A DNA stretch of 64,000 bases from Turritopsis dohrnii (lineage: Eukaryota > Cnidaria > Hydrozoa > Anthoathecata > Oceaniidae). The stretch spans positions 670,956-734,955 of the forward strand of contig BQMF02000176.1 of the NCBI GenBank assembly GCA_027922465.2, given 5' to 3'. Shown here in pieces: positions 49,080-60,600 of this stretch (position 1 is its first letter; every line of letters starts with the position of its first letter). The notes beneath the pieces are model-generated. The model was not told the origin of the DNA. It worked only from the letters and a program-made list of their open reading frames with translations, and did no database searches. Made by a program: the position numbers and the translations under genes.

Positions 49080-49450
49080 GAAGACGTCTTGAATTTGTAT
49101 GTTTTGTTCTTTTAATGATCCGACCATGATCCCATAGGCTGTTAGTCGGACGTCTTTACGACGTCGTTGCGACAACCATGGAGTAAATTTCGTACTTCTA
49201 CGACGTTGTTGTGATGTTCTTGGAATGTTTTAGAGATTCCCATTTCACGACCATTGAGGGACGTCTTTGGGACGTCGCAAAAAGACGTATCTGAGACGAC
49301 TTTACGGAAACGATCCTGCGACGTCGTCATGATGTCATTGGGATGTCATTGAGACGTCTCAGTGAAAATAAGATTGGGACGTCTTATGAGATTCCCATTT
49401 CGTGACCATTGTGCGACGTCTTTGAAAGACGTCCCTACGACTACTTTACG
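49080..49450. repeat. GACGTC-rich repeat segment, right arm
   Basis: Mirror of about 500-850; many GACGTC copies in both orientations. The overlapping short frames here are not supported as genes. Confidence 0.5.
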
Positions 49451-49849
49451 AAATGGTTTCGTATACATGTTCAATCTGTCTATTTGCAAAAACAAGGAAA
49501 TACTGTTTAGTCTGTTAAAAATGGGGCTTACCTTGACTGTCTGTAAATTCTCAATACTGGACATCCTCATAATTTTCATAATGCAAATCTTTGTTTACTT
49601 TTTGTGTTTGGGAACTCTTTTCGTAATTTTTAAGATTGACCGTACATATTGTTGAAAGACTTATATACGTATGAAATCACTATCACATCTGAAAGCGTCT
49701 ATTTAAATTTAATGTTATTTTGCTCATTAAGTTTGTTGGCAGTTAAATAAGTCTCGTATTGTGTCAGTTTTCTTTAGTTTAAGAATTGTCTTATCTGAGT
49801 AAATCACTGTGTCCTTGATATCATTACGTACCAACAAAATAAAGAATAA

Positions 49850-50605
49850 TAGCCGCCAAGGCGGGGTCGCTCGCCGCCCATGTTCAGCCTGCGTTGTATC
49901 ACCACCTGCTCTAAATTATTGCACTTAAAACCAGCGATAAGACTTCCTTTGCTGCTGGCTTTATCGCTAAATAAAGCTCGTTTGCACGTGAAGAGAAAAA
50001 CGTTCCTGGTGCTTCAAATCTTGCATGTTCTTAACTCAGCCGTTTATTGTCGCGGTCGAATTTAAAACGTCAGCAGACTTTCTTGCTTTACACAATGCAT
50101 TGGGAACATGAACTTCACGTGGTTTTTTTACAACTTTAGCCAATCAAATATCAGTTTAACAATACACTCAAAATGCAGAGAGAAAAAACTTTTAAACTTA
50201 TTATTAGCTTTTGTTTTACGCGCTCTAACATAGGTGCTGTCAGAAATAGGTGACAAAATGGTTTCTCTTAAAAAGATCACACGAGAGGAGAAAATAATGC
50301 ACGTGCTAAATGAATGAAGTGAATAAAAAACGTTCGATCAGATTAAAATAGATTAAAAGAAATCGATTAAAAGAAATTAAGACAACCATTAAGACAAAAG
50401 CAAAAAAACTTTAATTAGTTACAAACAAAACGTTATTCCTATTAGTTCATCAGCCAAAAAAATTCACGTTCGATTGAGGTTGCAATGTATTTGCTTCGAA
50501 CTCACGTCGCACACAAAAAAAGAAATAATTTCGCTCCCAACTCAATCTACCATTTTGCGTGACTTACAAACAAACAGACGGAGAATCGGCTATTAATATA
50601 TAGAC
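49850..50605 (+). repeat. GC-headed repeat unit (internally deleted)
   Basis: Head GCCGCCAAGGCGG, same interior and tail as the units at 39985-44719, shorter by about 200 bases. Its first 108 bases belong to the palindrome arm and the rest lies beyond the part that can be paired. Confidence 0.85.
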
Positions 50606-50909
50606 TAGCCGCCAAGGCGGCGTCGCTCGCCGCCCATATCCACCTGCTCTGTATCACTGTATCAATAAACGTCAAATTTCCTTATAAACGGCTCGTACAA
50701 CTTGTGCTCAACCAGGATTCGAAGTCACAACCAATCTTTTATCAGTGTAACAATACACTCAAAACGTAGAGAGAGAAAACTTCATTTTTTTATTAGCTTT
50801 TGTTTAAAAAAAGTTACACGCTCTAACATGGGTGCTATCAAACAGGGGGAAAATGGTTTCTCTTCTTAAAAAGTTCACACGGAGGAGAGAAAAAAGGCAC
50901 GTGCTAAAT
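50606..50909 (+). repeat. Truncated GC-headed repeat unit
   Basis: Follows the fifth-unit type (CGCCGCCCATATCCACCTG) and breaks off at GCACGTGCTAAA, where reverse transcriptase sequence starts. Confidence 0.85.
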
Positions 50910-52468
50910 TTGTGTTGGTAGCCTGCGACAAAGCAAGAGTAGGCTGCTTGAGGTGCTATCAAAGCTATGTCTGATAGAAGCGTTATATGATCTATCCATT
51001 TTCGTACTTCTGGTGTACAATAATCCGCCTTGAACCCATTACTTCCGATAACTGCTCCTAAATGACGCTCACCTTTCGCTGTTAACTGCACGTTGGACCC
51101 ATCAAAGCAATTCTTGGCTTCCGCGATCTTGTTATGCTTGACGATCAACCATGATTTCTTTGGTTGTGGAAGGTAGCCAAACAAAGGTCCAATTTCGACC
51201 AGTTTGTCCCACCATCGTCTAAGTGAAGCAAATTTACCAACAGCAGTGAGATCATCCGCAAATGCTACCATTCTGACGTTTAGTTGATCAAAAGCAATGA
51301 CGTTGAGCATGATCTCGAGTAGTGGAATAATACCAATCACATATATCGCCATTCCCAACGGATCACCTTGCGTAGTACCTTCCATTGATTTCAATTCTTT
51401 CCCACCAATGACAAATAGACGCGCAGGGAATCGATATATGTTGTTAACGAATGTCGAGAGGATGGGGCAGATGATCTTTATGTTATGAAGCAAAACATTT
51501 CTATTGATGCTGTTGAAGGCATTTGATGCATCCACTAATAAAGCTGCTTCGCACTCCTCGCTTTCAAACACTTCACACATTGCGTGAATCGCCGCTTCGC
51601 ATCCAGCTTCGTGACCAGCGCACATTTGTACGTCGCTACAGGCAGCCATCACATCTTTCCGTGCAACCTGCATCACTACTTTTCCTGCAATCCGACGTAA
51701 CACTTCTCCGACTCCGATTGGTCGGAGCCCAGGTTGTTTGTCTAGTGGTACCAACCTTGAAGCCGTGTATGCTTGTAGAGATTCGTCGTCTACGTCGTTC
51801 CGGCACTGTATCTTTATAAACTTAGCAAACGCATGCCGGAGATCCCTTCCACTGTCTCCGTATACTTTGGATGCAAGAATCTTGCGCCATCCATCTGCAT
51901 CCATCCCAGAAGGACCGCAGCCTCCCTTCGTATTTTTCGCAGCCTTGAGAATCATCTCGTCATCGATTACGTCATATACCACCGGATTTATTGTTTTCGT
52001 TGGGCCTTGCAATGCAATGTCTTCTTGAAAAGATGAACCGTTTGGATGTTTTTGCTGTAAGATGTGAAGAGTTTCGTCGTTCAAGGGAAGGATACCCCCA
52101 GACATATTGTTCGTGATAACTTTGATAGCATTGTTCACGTTTCCTTTAAGCATATGGTTCTTGAATTGCTGTGATATTGCCGCTATGTCCCTTTTACCCG
52201 ATGGTTTGGGAAGTCTATTTTGCAATGTTTCAGCTTCATCTAACAGTGCCAAAAGGTCCCCTCTCTTCCAGGTTGTAAGACGACGCCTGAGGACCTCCAA
52301 ATGATCTTTACTTTTCGATGATTTGTGTGGTTTTTGTAACAATAACGCTGGCATTATATGCATAGCTTTTAATGCTATCTGTTTGAGTGGCGAGTTTTCG
52401 TTCCACGATATCAGAAGTCTGGTGATTTCGCGAATATAATTTTTTCCCGATTGGCCGTTGGGAAGCAT
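50804..52468 (-). pseudogene. Truncated reverse transcriptase fused to repeat
   Basis: An uninterrupted 554-codon frame. The polymerase core runs from about residue 240 to 450: GLRPIGVGEVLRRI, motif A LLVDASNAFN (D313), motif B EGTTQGDP (363-370), motif C AFADD (D405, D406), then a GYLPQPKKSWLIVK block. It is most like the long reverse transcriptases common in cnidarian genomes. I cannot place it between non-LTR and other classes, as no endonuclease, protease or integrase is present. The 5' end starts inside the protein, and the last 27 or so residues come from the adjoining repeat, so the thumb is lost. Probably dead. Confidence 0.8.
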
Positions 52469-52638
52469 AAATAAATTTTTTTTCCAGAAGACAACTTTTT
52501 CGTAGCAAACTAATTAAAAATGCGTCAAAAATCTTGAAAAATTGGTTGACGTCATTTGTGAACAATCCCTTACTAGAATAAACTAACTGTAAAAAATTTA
52601 AAACAAGTTGAAGTTTTTTATAACAGCAGTGGAACAAT
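52469..52638. other. Flank between RT fragment and ISL2EU element
   Basis: 170 bases with no recognised feature, ending in the AT that was duplicated by the next element. Confidence 0.4.
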
Positions 52639-52832
52639 ACGCCTTTCCCGAATTCAATGATGTAATCTCGAACTCGGTTTCGAAACGAGGCTCGTATGGA
52701 CAACATCATCAAAACTAACAGAACAACCATTTTTTCAAACAGCCAAGTTATTTAATTTTTAATTCAAGTTTTAACAAAACGTAACTTTCATAATATAATA
52801 AGCTTAAAATACATAATATACGTCAAAACAAA

Positions 52833-54416
52833 ATGTCTTATAATAATACAAACGAAGAAGTAAAAACTGGAGGTCGATCAATGTATTGTTGTGTACCTGA
52901 TTGTGGGAGTTCGTTCTACAACAGGAAAAAAGAGAAGACCAATATTTCTCTGTTTTCTTTTCCAAACAAAGAAACGAAACCAGATTTACATAAAACTTGG
53001 TGCAAGGAAATATTCAAATTCAGAAGAAAAGGAGGCGCAGATAAATTTGATATTAATAAGTTTACTAAAGTTTGTGAATGCCATTTCAAACCCGAAGAAA
53101 TAAAAGTTAGCATGGGAAGAGGTATCAAGAAATTAAAAGCAGGGGCAGTTCCTAGTGTTTTCACTTTCAAAACTCCACAGATAAAGAAAAGTCGAAAATC
53201 ACCACTTAAAAGGCAAAGACTTTTTAAAACTTTGAAAGAAAACCAAGAACCTGAAGATGAAGTTCAAGAAGAAGCAGTTGATTTTGAAATGGATACATGT
53301 AAAAATTGTGAAGATTTAGCGTCAGAAAAAGCCATTATTCAACAAACTCTTGATATCTGCAAAGAGAAGTGTAAATGTCTTGAAGAAGAAAATAGTAATC
53401 TTAAAATAACAAATGAAAATTTAACAAAACAACTATTTACATACAACAACTTGAAAAATGACAACAAACTATTCAAGTCGTTTACTGGCATAGATAAAGA
53501 AAAGTTTGATATCCTTTTTGATTACTTAGATCCAGGAATGGAATGTGAGAATATTAAATATCATAATCCTGAGAAGCAAAAAGCAGATAAAGAAAGCCTT
53601 CCTGAAGATTTGTTGTCATCTCCTTCATTTCTTACTCCTGAATCTAAACCTGGTCCAAGACCAAGAATGGCAGCAATCAACCAACTTTTCATGTTTTTAA
53701 CATAGCTTCGACTTGGACTTCCACTAACATTTACTGCATGGCTATTTAACACCCCTAAATCTACTGTTTCAAGATATTTAATTAGCTGGTCAAACTTTGT
53801 TTATCTCAAACTTGGTGTTATACCAATATGGTCTAACTTGGATCAACTTCGAGAAAATATGCCAAAATGTTTCAAAGAATCTTATACAAATACAAAAGTG
53901 ATAATTGATTGCACTGAATTATTTTGTCAAAAACCTTCAAGCTTAACGATTCAAAGTAGTTTATTCTCACATTATAAACACCATGTAACATACAAGGGAT
54001 TAGTTGGTATTGCTCCATCGGGTGGCATAACCTTTGTAAGTGAACTATTTGATGGGTCCACTTCTGATGTTGAAATTGTCAGACGTTTTGGATTGTTACA
54101 AAAAGAATTGTGGGAAGATGGTGATGCTGTAATGGCCGATCGAGGATTTACGATTAAGGATTTACTTCAACCTACGGGTGTATCGCTTAATATACCAGCA
54201 TTTTTGGGTGGTAGAAGTCAGCTCTCCAATGAAGAAGTCATAGAAAGTCAAACAATTGCAGCTGTTAGAATTCATGTTGAACGAGCTATTCAAAGAATTA
54301 AAAAATATCGTCAAATTCGAAACGAAATACCCCTAGTACTTCATGGTAGTATTAACCAAATATGGACTGTGAGTTGCTTATTGTGTAATTTTATGGACCC
54401 TTTAATTAAACAGTAA
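52833..54416 (+). pseudogene. THAP-domain DDE transposase (ISL2EU), one nonsense codon
   Basis: A single frame of about 527 codons broken only by TAG at 53703-53705. Residues about 17-107 form a THAP zinc finger (C20, C24, C81, H84 and the closing AVPSVF), which binds the element's ends. A Cys/Glu-rich coiled coil follows at about 155-205. The catalytic part, after the stop, is of the DDE_Tnp_4 type: VIIDCTELF, then MADRGFTI, then HVERAIQRIKK supply Asp, Asp and Glu. All catalytic residues survive, so only the stop seems to kill it. Confidence 0.85.
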
Positions 54417-54564
54417 GTATATAATTATTTTTTTCTTTAAAGCACTTTTCCATTTGAAAATAATCCAAGATTGAGACTCAATCTTACGTAAAAGTCTTTT
54501 CAATTTATTCATAATGTTGAATTGTAAATGGATTATATAAAATGAAAAAGTGCTTTACAACCAT

Positions 54565-55933
54565 TTACCCTGTCATATAATGTGGTAAAAGGTACTTCTT
54601 ATAAAAGTAGCCTAGCTTATCAATAACATCATAAAAGTAAGACTCATCAAAATCTACATTAACTATAATAATTCCTTTATAAACATAAACAATAAATAAA
54701 CATTGTGTCAGTCCAGATAGACCCATAGCTATTTGAACTTGTGTGTAGTAACCAAAAGCATGATTTTTTCTTAAAAACAAACCTGTTTGTAACATACCAA
54801 TGTAAAATGATTCATCATTCACTAAAACATGTGGATCCACATTTCTCTTTGTGTAAGGACATTTAACTTCCAGCAACAGCACACTATATTTGGAGAAAAC
54901 AAGACCATCAGGACTAGCACCAAGCCATGACAAACATGGTTGAACGAGTAAACCAGTTTCTTCTAATTTCACATTTTGCTGTAATCGATAATTCATTGCA
55001 CAAACAAATTTTTCTTTGGCTACATCTTCATTTATTACTCCGTGATTTAGCATTTCATTTACATTTGGTGGAAGTTTTTTATTATTCAAATTGAAGACCG
55101 AATTTTGTTACCCCAGAATCAAAAGTAGCTGTGTTGGGTACAATATGTGCATAACCAATATTTTTGTTTATCGCTTTTAATTTATCCTGTAATTTTTTTA
55201 TAGAGTTTATGTTGTTTATGACATCATAGTTAAGTCTTGCTTCATATAATGTGGGTGCAATTCCCTTTTTCATCACATTGCTATGAAGAGTTGTTTTCAT
55301 TACAGGATATTTCACAACCTCTTTGTTTCCTGGGACACCCCACTTTGTAAGTACACTGGTACATGATTTTTCTGTTGGTACGACTTTTAATGAGTGGAGG
55401 GAGTACTCAGCTATTTCCAATAACAAAGCCATTACATGGTTACAATAACCACTTAACCCCACTGGACAATTACATTTAGCTTTAGCAACTTCACTGGTCT
55501 TACGATTTATTTTCACCTCAATCTGTCTGAATAATTTCTTCATACTTGCCCGACATGAAGCCTTGACAATAAAGTGACTCAGGTTTCTACTAGTAAATAA
55601 AATTTCTGTAGATATGTAGCGTTCTTCTTTAAACTTCAGCCCTCTTTCTTGTGTTTTCTTAATGTGTACTTTTTTTTTCTTTCCACATTTGCTCATATGG
55701 AGATCAATTTCTCGCCTGGTAAATACAGGCAGAAAATCTAAAGATTTACCCCACGTCAAATCTTTACTTTCCGTCTCCGTGATAACACTAATGTTCAAAT
55801 TTGCTTCAATATTTTTTAAAAGTAAATACTGAATATTTTCATCTGGGACGCATTCTGTAACAATGACCTGTTCAGGTTTATTTACAAGCGAAAGAGAATC
55901 AAAATCAACATGCTCTTGCTCCATATTCTCCAT
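54565..55933 (-). pseudogene. SWIM zinc finger/YqaJ-type nuclease of ISL2EU element, frameshifted
   Basis: Two overlapping frames, 55082-55933 (283 codons) then 54565-55089 (174 codons). The first has a SWIM finger AKCNCPVGLSGYCNH. The second has the YqaJ exonuclease signature: LGASPDG, LLLEVKCP and YYTQVQIAM, giving the D...ExK metal site. The frame changes at about 55082-55089 in TTTGAATAATAAAAAACTT, an A-rich run prone to slippage. An intron there is possible but no good borders were seen. ISL2EU elements are known to encode such a nuclease beside the transposase. Confidence 0.82.
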
Positions 55934-56200
55934 ATTTGTTTATGGTTGTCCATACGGGCCTCGTTTTGAAATAGAGATAGCAATTACCTTATTATACAAA
56001 ATTAACGAATGATGAAATTAACGCCAAAAAATTAACGCGAGAAAAAATTAACGCGGTACAAAACTCATTTTCCTTTAAAACGGATAAAATTAACGCGGTT
56101 TCTTGAACTTGTACCTATCGGAGGAGAAAATTAACGCGGTTAAGGAATTTTTGTTGATTTTATATTTTTTCTTTAAAGCCTTTAATAAAAATTAAAAAAA

Positions 56201-57787
56201 TTACAAAGTTTCTGTCTCAAATGGGTTCAACGAACTCCTGATACTGTGATTTCTGGCATCTGCTACTGCTTCTGAAATACCAGCAGCTTTCCACCCATTC
56301 ATAATGGTTTCCTTCCCTTTTGCTGACTTAAAGTGCTCATAGATCGATCCCATAAGCTTACCATGCATTGGTTTAAGAGTGGAAAGTTTTAAGTCGATGT
56401 CAATCGTAGTTACATCTCTTTCAGGGTTGTCACGCAACTCTGCCATGATGCGCTCTGAATAGTAATTGCTAAAAGCAATCTTTTCTTTCCGCTTGAAGGT
56501 TGTATTGGTTGTCAAATCAAGGGGTTGTTGAAGTTGAGTCATATTTTTCGGAACCATCACCGTCACGATATTTAGATCTTCAATGCATTTTTTTACCAAA
56601 TCACACGATTGGGCTTTAAATGCATCCCAAATTAGCAATACCTTAGCATCATTTGGTAAATTCAACTTTTTTCTTGTTGTTTCAGCATAAGGGACGATAA
56701 CCTTTTTCAGTAAGCGAATTGTTTCAGCTTCATTGCTCCAGTGGGTTTCATTAAAAGATAGGCAAAACCCTTCAGGAAATTTCACAGATGGTAACGATCT
56801 AGAAGTTTTCCCTTTGTAAATGATTTGGAATGGAAGAATATCCCCTTTCAAAGTTTCTGAAAGAGTAACAGTGACACACCTTTTATCGGTTGCACCTTTT
56901 TTTGCAACATGTTTCTCTCCCTTTTTTGCCATTGTTATGTTATCTGTTGGCACATACTTTGAGGGGGTTTGATCTACGTTAATTATCAGCTCGTCTGGAA
57001 TGTCATATTTCCTTACAGTCTCCATGATGTCATTAAAAAACAAGCATCTTACTTCTTCCCAAGCTGCACGGTTTATCTTTGGCCGCGATGTTGTAATCAT
57101 TCTTCGTGTGAAATTCATTCGTCTATACAAATACCGTACCCAGCCGCTTGATACATTAAAGTCCAAATACTGACCATATTTGGGAAGATTTGATCGCATT
57201 AATCCCATAAGTACACCATAAACAACAGTTCGATTAATATTTCCAACCCCGTCACGTAGGTGCCCCAAAAACTTTCGTAGCTTCAAGTCGAGTTCGTCAG
57301 GGAGAGCTAGTGGTCTGCCACGTTTTGCACTGATGACGATTCGTTTTTCTGGTGCTTTATTCCTAATTTGGGAACGATACTTTGTGAGCCATCCTCTGAT
57401 TGTGCTCTCCGTGAGGTTCGGAAAATCATCAATAAAATTCTTTACCGCACGCGCTGGTCCATTTCAATAGGCAAACGCAGCTATTCTCAATTTATCCTCT
57501 TCCTTGCACACCAGTCGCCTCTTTTTAGGCCTTCTTTCTGCTTCAGAAATCCCCTCACAAACGTTTTTCAGTTCATTTTCAGTTAATCCAGTCATTTCTT
57601 CAGTAAAGTGTTCCAACACATCTTTATTTGCGGTTCTAGCAGCACTGGTGCCATTAGTCGAAGGCTTAAAGTATGACAGAAGATTTGTGTGGCGGCTCAT
57701 CATCAACAAATGAAAGAGAATGAAAGATGAGCATGCTTGAATATGTGCTTGTTGTCTTTTTGTGAGATTACACACCACATTCTGCAA
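56201..57787 (-). pseudogene. Pogo-family DDE transposase with one nonsense codon
   Basis: Frame of about 528 codons interrupted by TGA at 57464-57466. The N-terminal part is followed by a helix-turn-helix of CENP-B/psq type (AVKNFIDDFPNLTEST, then GWLTKYRSQI). The DDE_1 core lies in the 361 codons before the end: NVDQTPS (D105 of that part), LLIWDAFKAQ (D221), QPLDLTTN (D257), i.e. DD35D spacing. It would cut and paste the element at TA. The single stop suggests recent loss; an intron spanning it is possible but unsupported. Confidence 0.88.
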
Positions 57788-57899
57788 TTACAAAAACATT
57801 CGAAAAATGATTCTACGAAAACATTCGAAAAATGATTCGAAACTTGTGTTGTGAAGCTGTTATATTGCTATAAAGACTTTCTTTTCGTTAAAAGTAAAA

Positions 57900-58460
57900 A
57901 TGACTTCAACGAATGAATTGGAAGTTTTGTATTCATTTCAATTTACAACTGGTCTAAGAGGCTTTCACGTGTATAAAGAAACTGTCAAATGGAAGCCTTT
58001 CAAAGGTCAAAAGATTTCTTTCAAGCGAGAGATGGGTAATGAACACGACCGATTTGCTGTTGCGGGAAAGGTTATGCTTCCTAATAAAATTGCTCCCATT
58101 ACTGTGGGCCATATTCCTAGGGAAATAAGCAGGTATACATGGTATGAAATTTTGGAAGGTGCACGAATATCAGGCGAGGTGATAGATGAGAAACATAAGC
58201 CTTCTCCCCTTGTACAAGGTGGGCTAGAGATCATGATGCATGTTAAAATTGAATGGAATTGTGAAAAGTACTTGGCAATATTTAAATCAAAGATTGAATC
58301 CGTACAGTATCCTATACACGACGATTACATGGACGATTCTAAGGAAATCAAGGATGAATTACTCAAAGAATTCAAAATCTTGGAAGTCAATAGCAGCGAT
58401 GAAGATGTATCTGAAGAAGTTCAGGAAAGCGGGAATGATTGTATTGTTCTGACTGATTGA
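57900..58460 (+). CDS. HIRAN-like domain protein carried by the pogo element
   Basis: 186 uninterrupted codons starting MTSTNELEVLYSF. Residues about 18-115 show the pattern of HIRAN-type proteins: a FKREMGNEHDRFAVA block and a VGHIPREISRYTW block, then QGGLEIMMHV. The C-terminus (about 140-186) is acidic. HIRAN domains, as in HLTF, bind DNA ends; a role in the transposition of this element is inference. It is divergently transcribed from the transposase and lies wholly inside the element's inverted ends, so it travels with it. It is the only intact frame in this nest. Confidence 0.6.
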   Translation: MTSTNELEVLYSFQFTTGLRGFHVYKETVKWKPFKGQKISFKREMGNEHDRFAVAGKVMLPNKIAPITVGHIPREISRYTWYEILEGARISGEVIDEKHKPSPLVQGGLEIMMHVKIEWNCEKYLAIFKSKIESVQYPIHDDYMDDSKEIKDELLKEFKILEVNSSDEDVSEEVQESGNDCIVLTD

Positions 58461-58730
58461 CTGTGACACTTTTGCTAGTAAATACATTTTATCGCCTAAA
58501 CAGTTTACATTTTTATCCCTTAGACGGTTTTTGGGGATTTTGGGGTTTCTATCTGCAAAAAATTAAGGTTGTTAAAATTAGCGAACACAAAAATGAAGGG
58601 GTGACTAAATTAACAAATATCAAAATTAACGCGGGTATAAAATTAACGCGGACAAAATAAAACCGCGTTAATTTTATCATTCGTTAATTTTGTATAATAA
58701 GGTACATCATTGAATTCGGGAAAGGCGTAT

Positions 58731-59342
58731 TGTGTGTAATTTAAATTTCAAAGTAACGCTGCTTTTGTGGAAAGCCAGTGCACCTTAGGATGATAAATTC
58801 CATAAACATTTAACTGGATTTCTGTCTGAAAAAGGCTTTATTCGATTATTATGAAGACGGCTTTTAATCGATTGAATATTTCCTTCTTTGGAAACTCTTC
58901 ACTTGTTAATGTGGAAAATTAAAGTCTGTTTTATCAAAAAATCTACCCAAATTGATAATAATCTGAGCCAACAAAGATGTACCATTCCTAAGTTACAGTA
59001 TCTAAGTTCTAGAAAAACTGGAATATTTTATCCTAGGAAGCTCCATTTTATGTCCAACTTCATTTAAATGAGAAATGTAATAATCTGCTACTTTAATTTC
59101 AACGATAGACTATTTTTATTGAGACGACTACGTTTTCGAGGATTTTTTCGAAAATGGAAAATTCTACAATTTTTAATTAAGACTTTTTCAGTCTAAAACT
59201 GTAATGGAATTTCAGAATCCCAGAGAGCTCCTTACAAAACATGTCTTGATAAAGCTTGAACAGAATGTGATTTCACATTTCAAAATTTAGAAAATGCTTT
59301 AAACTGCAGAACAATCTAACAATTGAACCATCAACGAAGTAC
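58731..59342. other. Non-coding stretch
   Basis: About 600 AT-rich bases; nothing recognised. Confidence 0.4.
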
Positions 59343-59937
59343 TTAATGAAACAGTTCATTTTGATTCATGTCGCTTATAACTATTATAACTACTTGTTCT
59401 GAGTTTCTAACAACGAGCAACAGCGGAATGCCAGATATTTCTAGTAGAATATCTTCTTCATTACACTGAGAGAATATTTTCATGATTAGTTGCTTCTTAC
59501 TTTCAAGTCCTGTAGCTTTGGAACCACTCATGCTTTTAAAATCAGGGAAAACATTTGGACTTTTCAATCATTTGTCAACAATTCGAGCTTTGAGCAAACA
59601 CTTGACCCGTAATATGAAAATTAAGCTCTAAAGGAAAGACCGCTTGGTCTCCACCGTCGCTCCATATCGGCTTTTGATTACAAAGAATTGGTTTTGTGAA
59701 GTAATATGAGGTAAACCATTTCCGATCAAATCGATGCCTTTGGAAGGGACATGTGGCGATTACTGGAGGGACACTATAACTTGTTACGTTTCGTTGTTTA
59801 TCTTGGTCGTGGATAGCCTGGAACACTTTCATTTCTATAGAGTAGCTACCATGTAAACTCAGGTATGTGTGGCAAATCTCCTTTCGAAGTTTGAGATCAT
59901 TAATGACAGATGCAGGTGGGTGATGAAATATACCATC
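59343..59937 (-). pseudogene. Unrecognised degenerate protein-coding remnant
   Basis: Two minus-strand frames, about 59937-59575 and 59567-59343, abut with a frame change. The first begins with an open stretch without Met (HHPPASVINDLKLRKEI, then YSIEMKVFQAIHDQDKQ) and ends in an FHITGQVFAQ segment. The second contains KATGLESKKQLIMKIFSQ and a hydrophobic segment. Codon pattern looks protein-like, but I do not recognise a family. Confidence 0.35.
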
Positions 59938-59939
59938 AT

Positions 59940-60404
59940 CATATCAAATTAATGTTTTTTTATTTTGCTTAGTTCGTGGTCCTGTTTGTGGAGGATTGCG
60001 TATATAGAATTATGATGTTTATTTATACCTAGAGTTTTCAACTTCAATATTTGATTTTTAAAATCAATATTACACGGATTACGATCAGTCCAGACATAAA
60101 ATTCTTCGTGTCGTGACGTCATCAAGCTAGAAAAAAGTTCAAAAAGAAATCTACTAAAATTAAAACTAAGACTAAGAGTGGATCCAAGATAAGGTTAAAG
60201 ACACAGAATTCTAAGGTATTTTGGTAACGATTGTGTTATGACTGAAAAATAAGTAGTAATGGTATACAGAACCGCTCATTTGGAGCAAATAAAAGACCCC
60301 ATTTTTCTCCCTCAAGTGATGCAGTTACTCAAAAATCCCTCTGGGGAGTTTCATCCATTAATAATGAAAGGCCAGCTGCAGTTTGTGGTTTGGATCATTT
60401 CTGG
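59940..60404. other. Non-coding stretch
   Basis: Nothing recognised. Confidence 0.35.
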
Positions 60405-60600
60405 TGTAGCGGATTATTTTAACTCCCCCAGTTAAATTTTCCTAGGAAATAATGACTCCCATAGTAAATAATGACTCCCATTATTTCGGATTGAAAAATG
60501 TGAGTGAGACAAAATAAACTAGTTAATCATGACCATTATAATAAACTAGCTTATTATGACTAGGGAGTCATTATTTAGGGGAGTTAAAATTTACTGTTGC
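60405..60600. mobile_element. MITE-like inverted repeat
   Basis: Left part reads TTTTAACTCCCCC ... AATAATGACTCCC and the right part is its inverse (GGGAGTCATTATTTAGGGGA then GTTAAAATTTACTG). Short, non-coding, with two inner copies of AATAATGACTCCC. Confidence 0.6.

Larger units (their letters stand above)
24041..49957 (-). repeat. Right arm of giant palindrome
   Basis: Inverted counterpart of 1-23499. Position 49957 pairs with position 1 of the window, so the arm may extend further than can be tested here. The arm has its own 8.15 kb insertion at 36889-45041 inside astacin intron 1 and a small right-only MITE-like insert near 36226-36452. It lacks the recombinase insert, the 192 bp insert and the 100 bp duplication of the left arm. 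Two allelic haplotypes joined head to head would look the same. Confidence 0.95.
55987..58702. mobile_element. Pogo-like transposon inserted in the ISL2EU right end
   Basis: 2,716 bases with inverted ends CCTTATTATACAAAATTAAC and subterminal AAATTAACGCG repeats, flanked by TA at 55985-55986 and 58703-58704. Its removal plus one TA rebuilds the ISL2EU right inverted repeat, so it arrived later. It encodes a pogo transposase (minus strand) and a divergent HIRAN-like frame (plus strand), start codons about 110 bases apart. Confidence 0.9.
52639..58728. mobile_element. ISL2EU-type DNA transposon, interrupted by a pogo-like element
   Basis: Ends ACGCCTTTCCCGAATTCAAT and its inverted copy, with AT on each side (52637-52638, 58729-58730), matching the 2 bp target of ISL2EU/IS4EU. 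The right inverted repeat resumes after the inserted pogo element, with a homologous stretch (CGAGGCYCGTATGGACAAC) at about 52690 and 55945. Without the insertion and its duplicated TA the element is about 3.37 kb. It carries both proteins typical of the group, a THAP/DDE transposase and a YqaJ-type nuclease, on opposite strands. Both frames are damaged. Confidence 0.88.
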
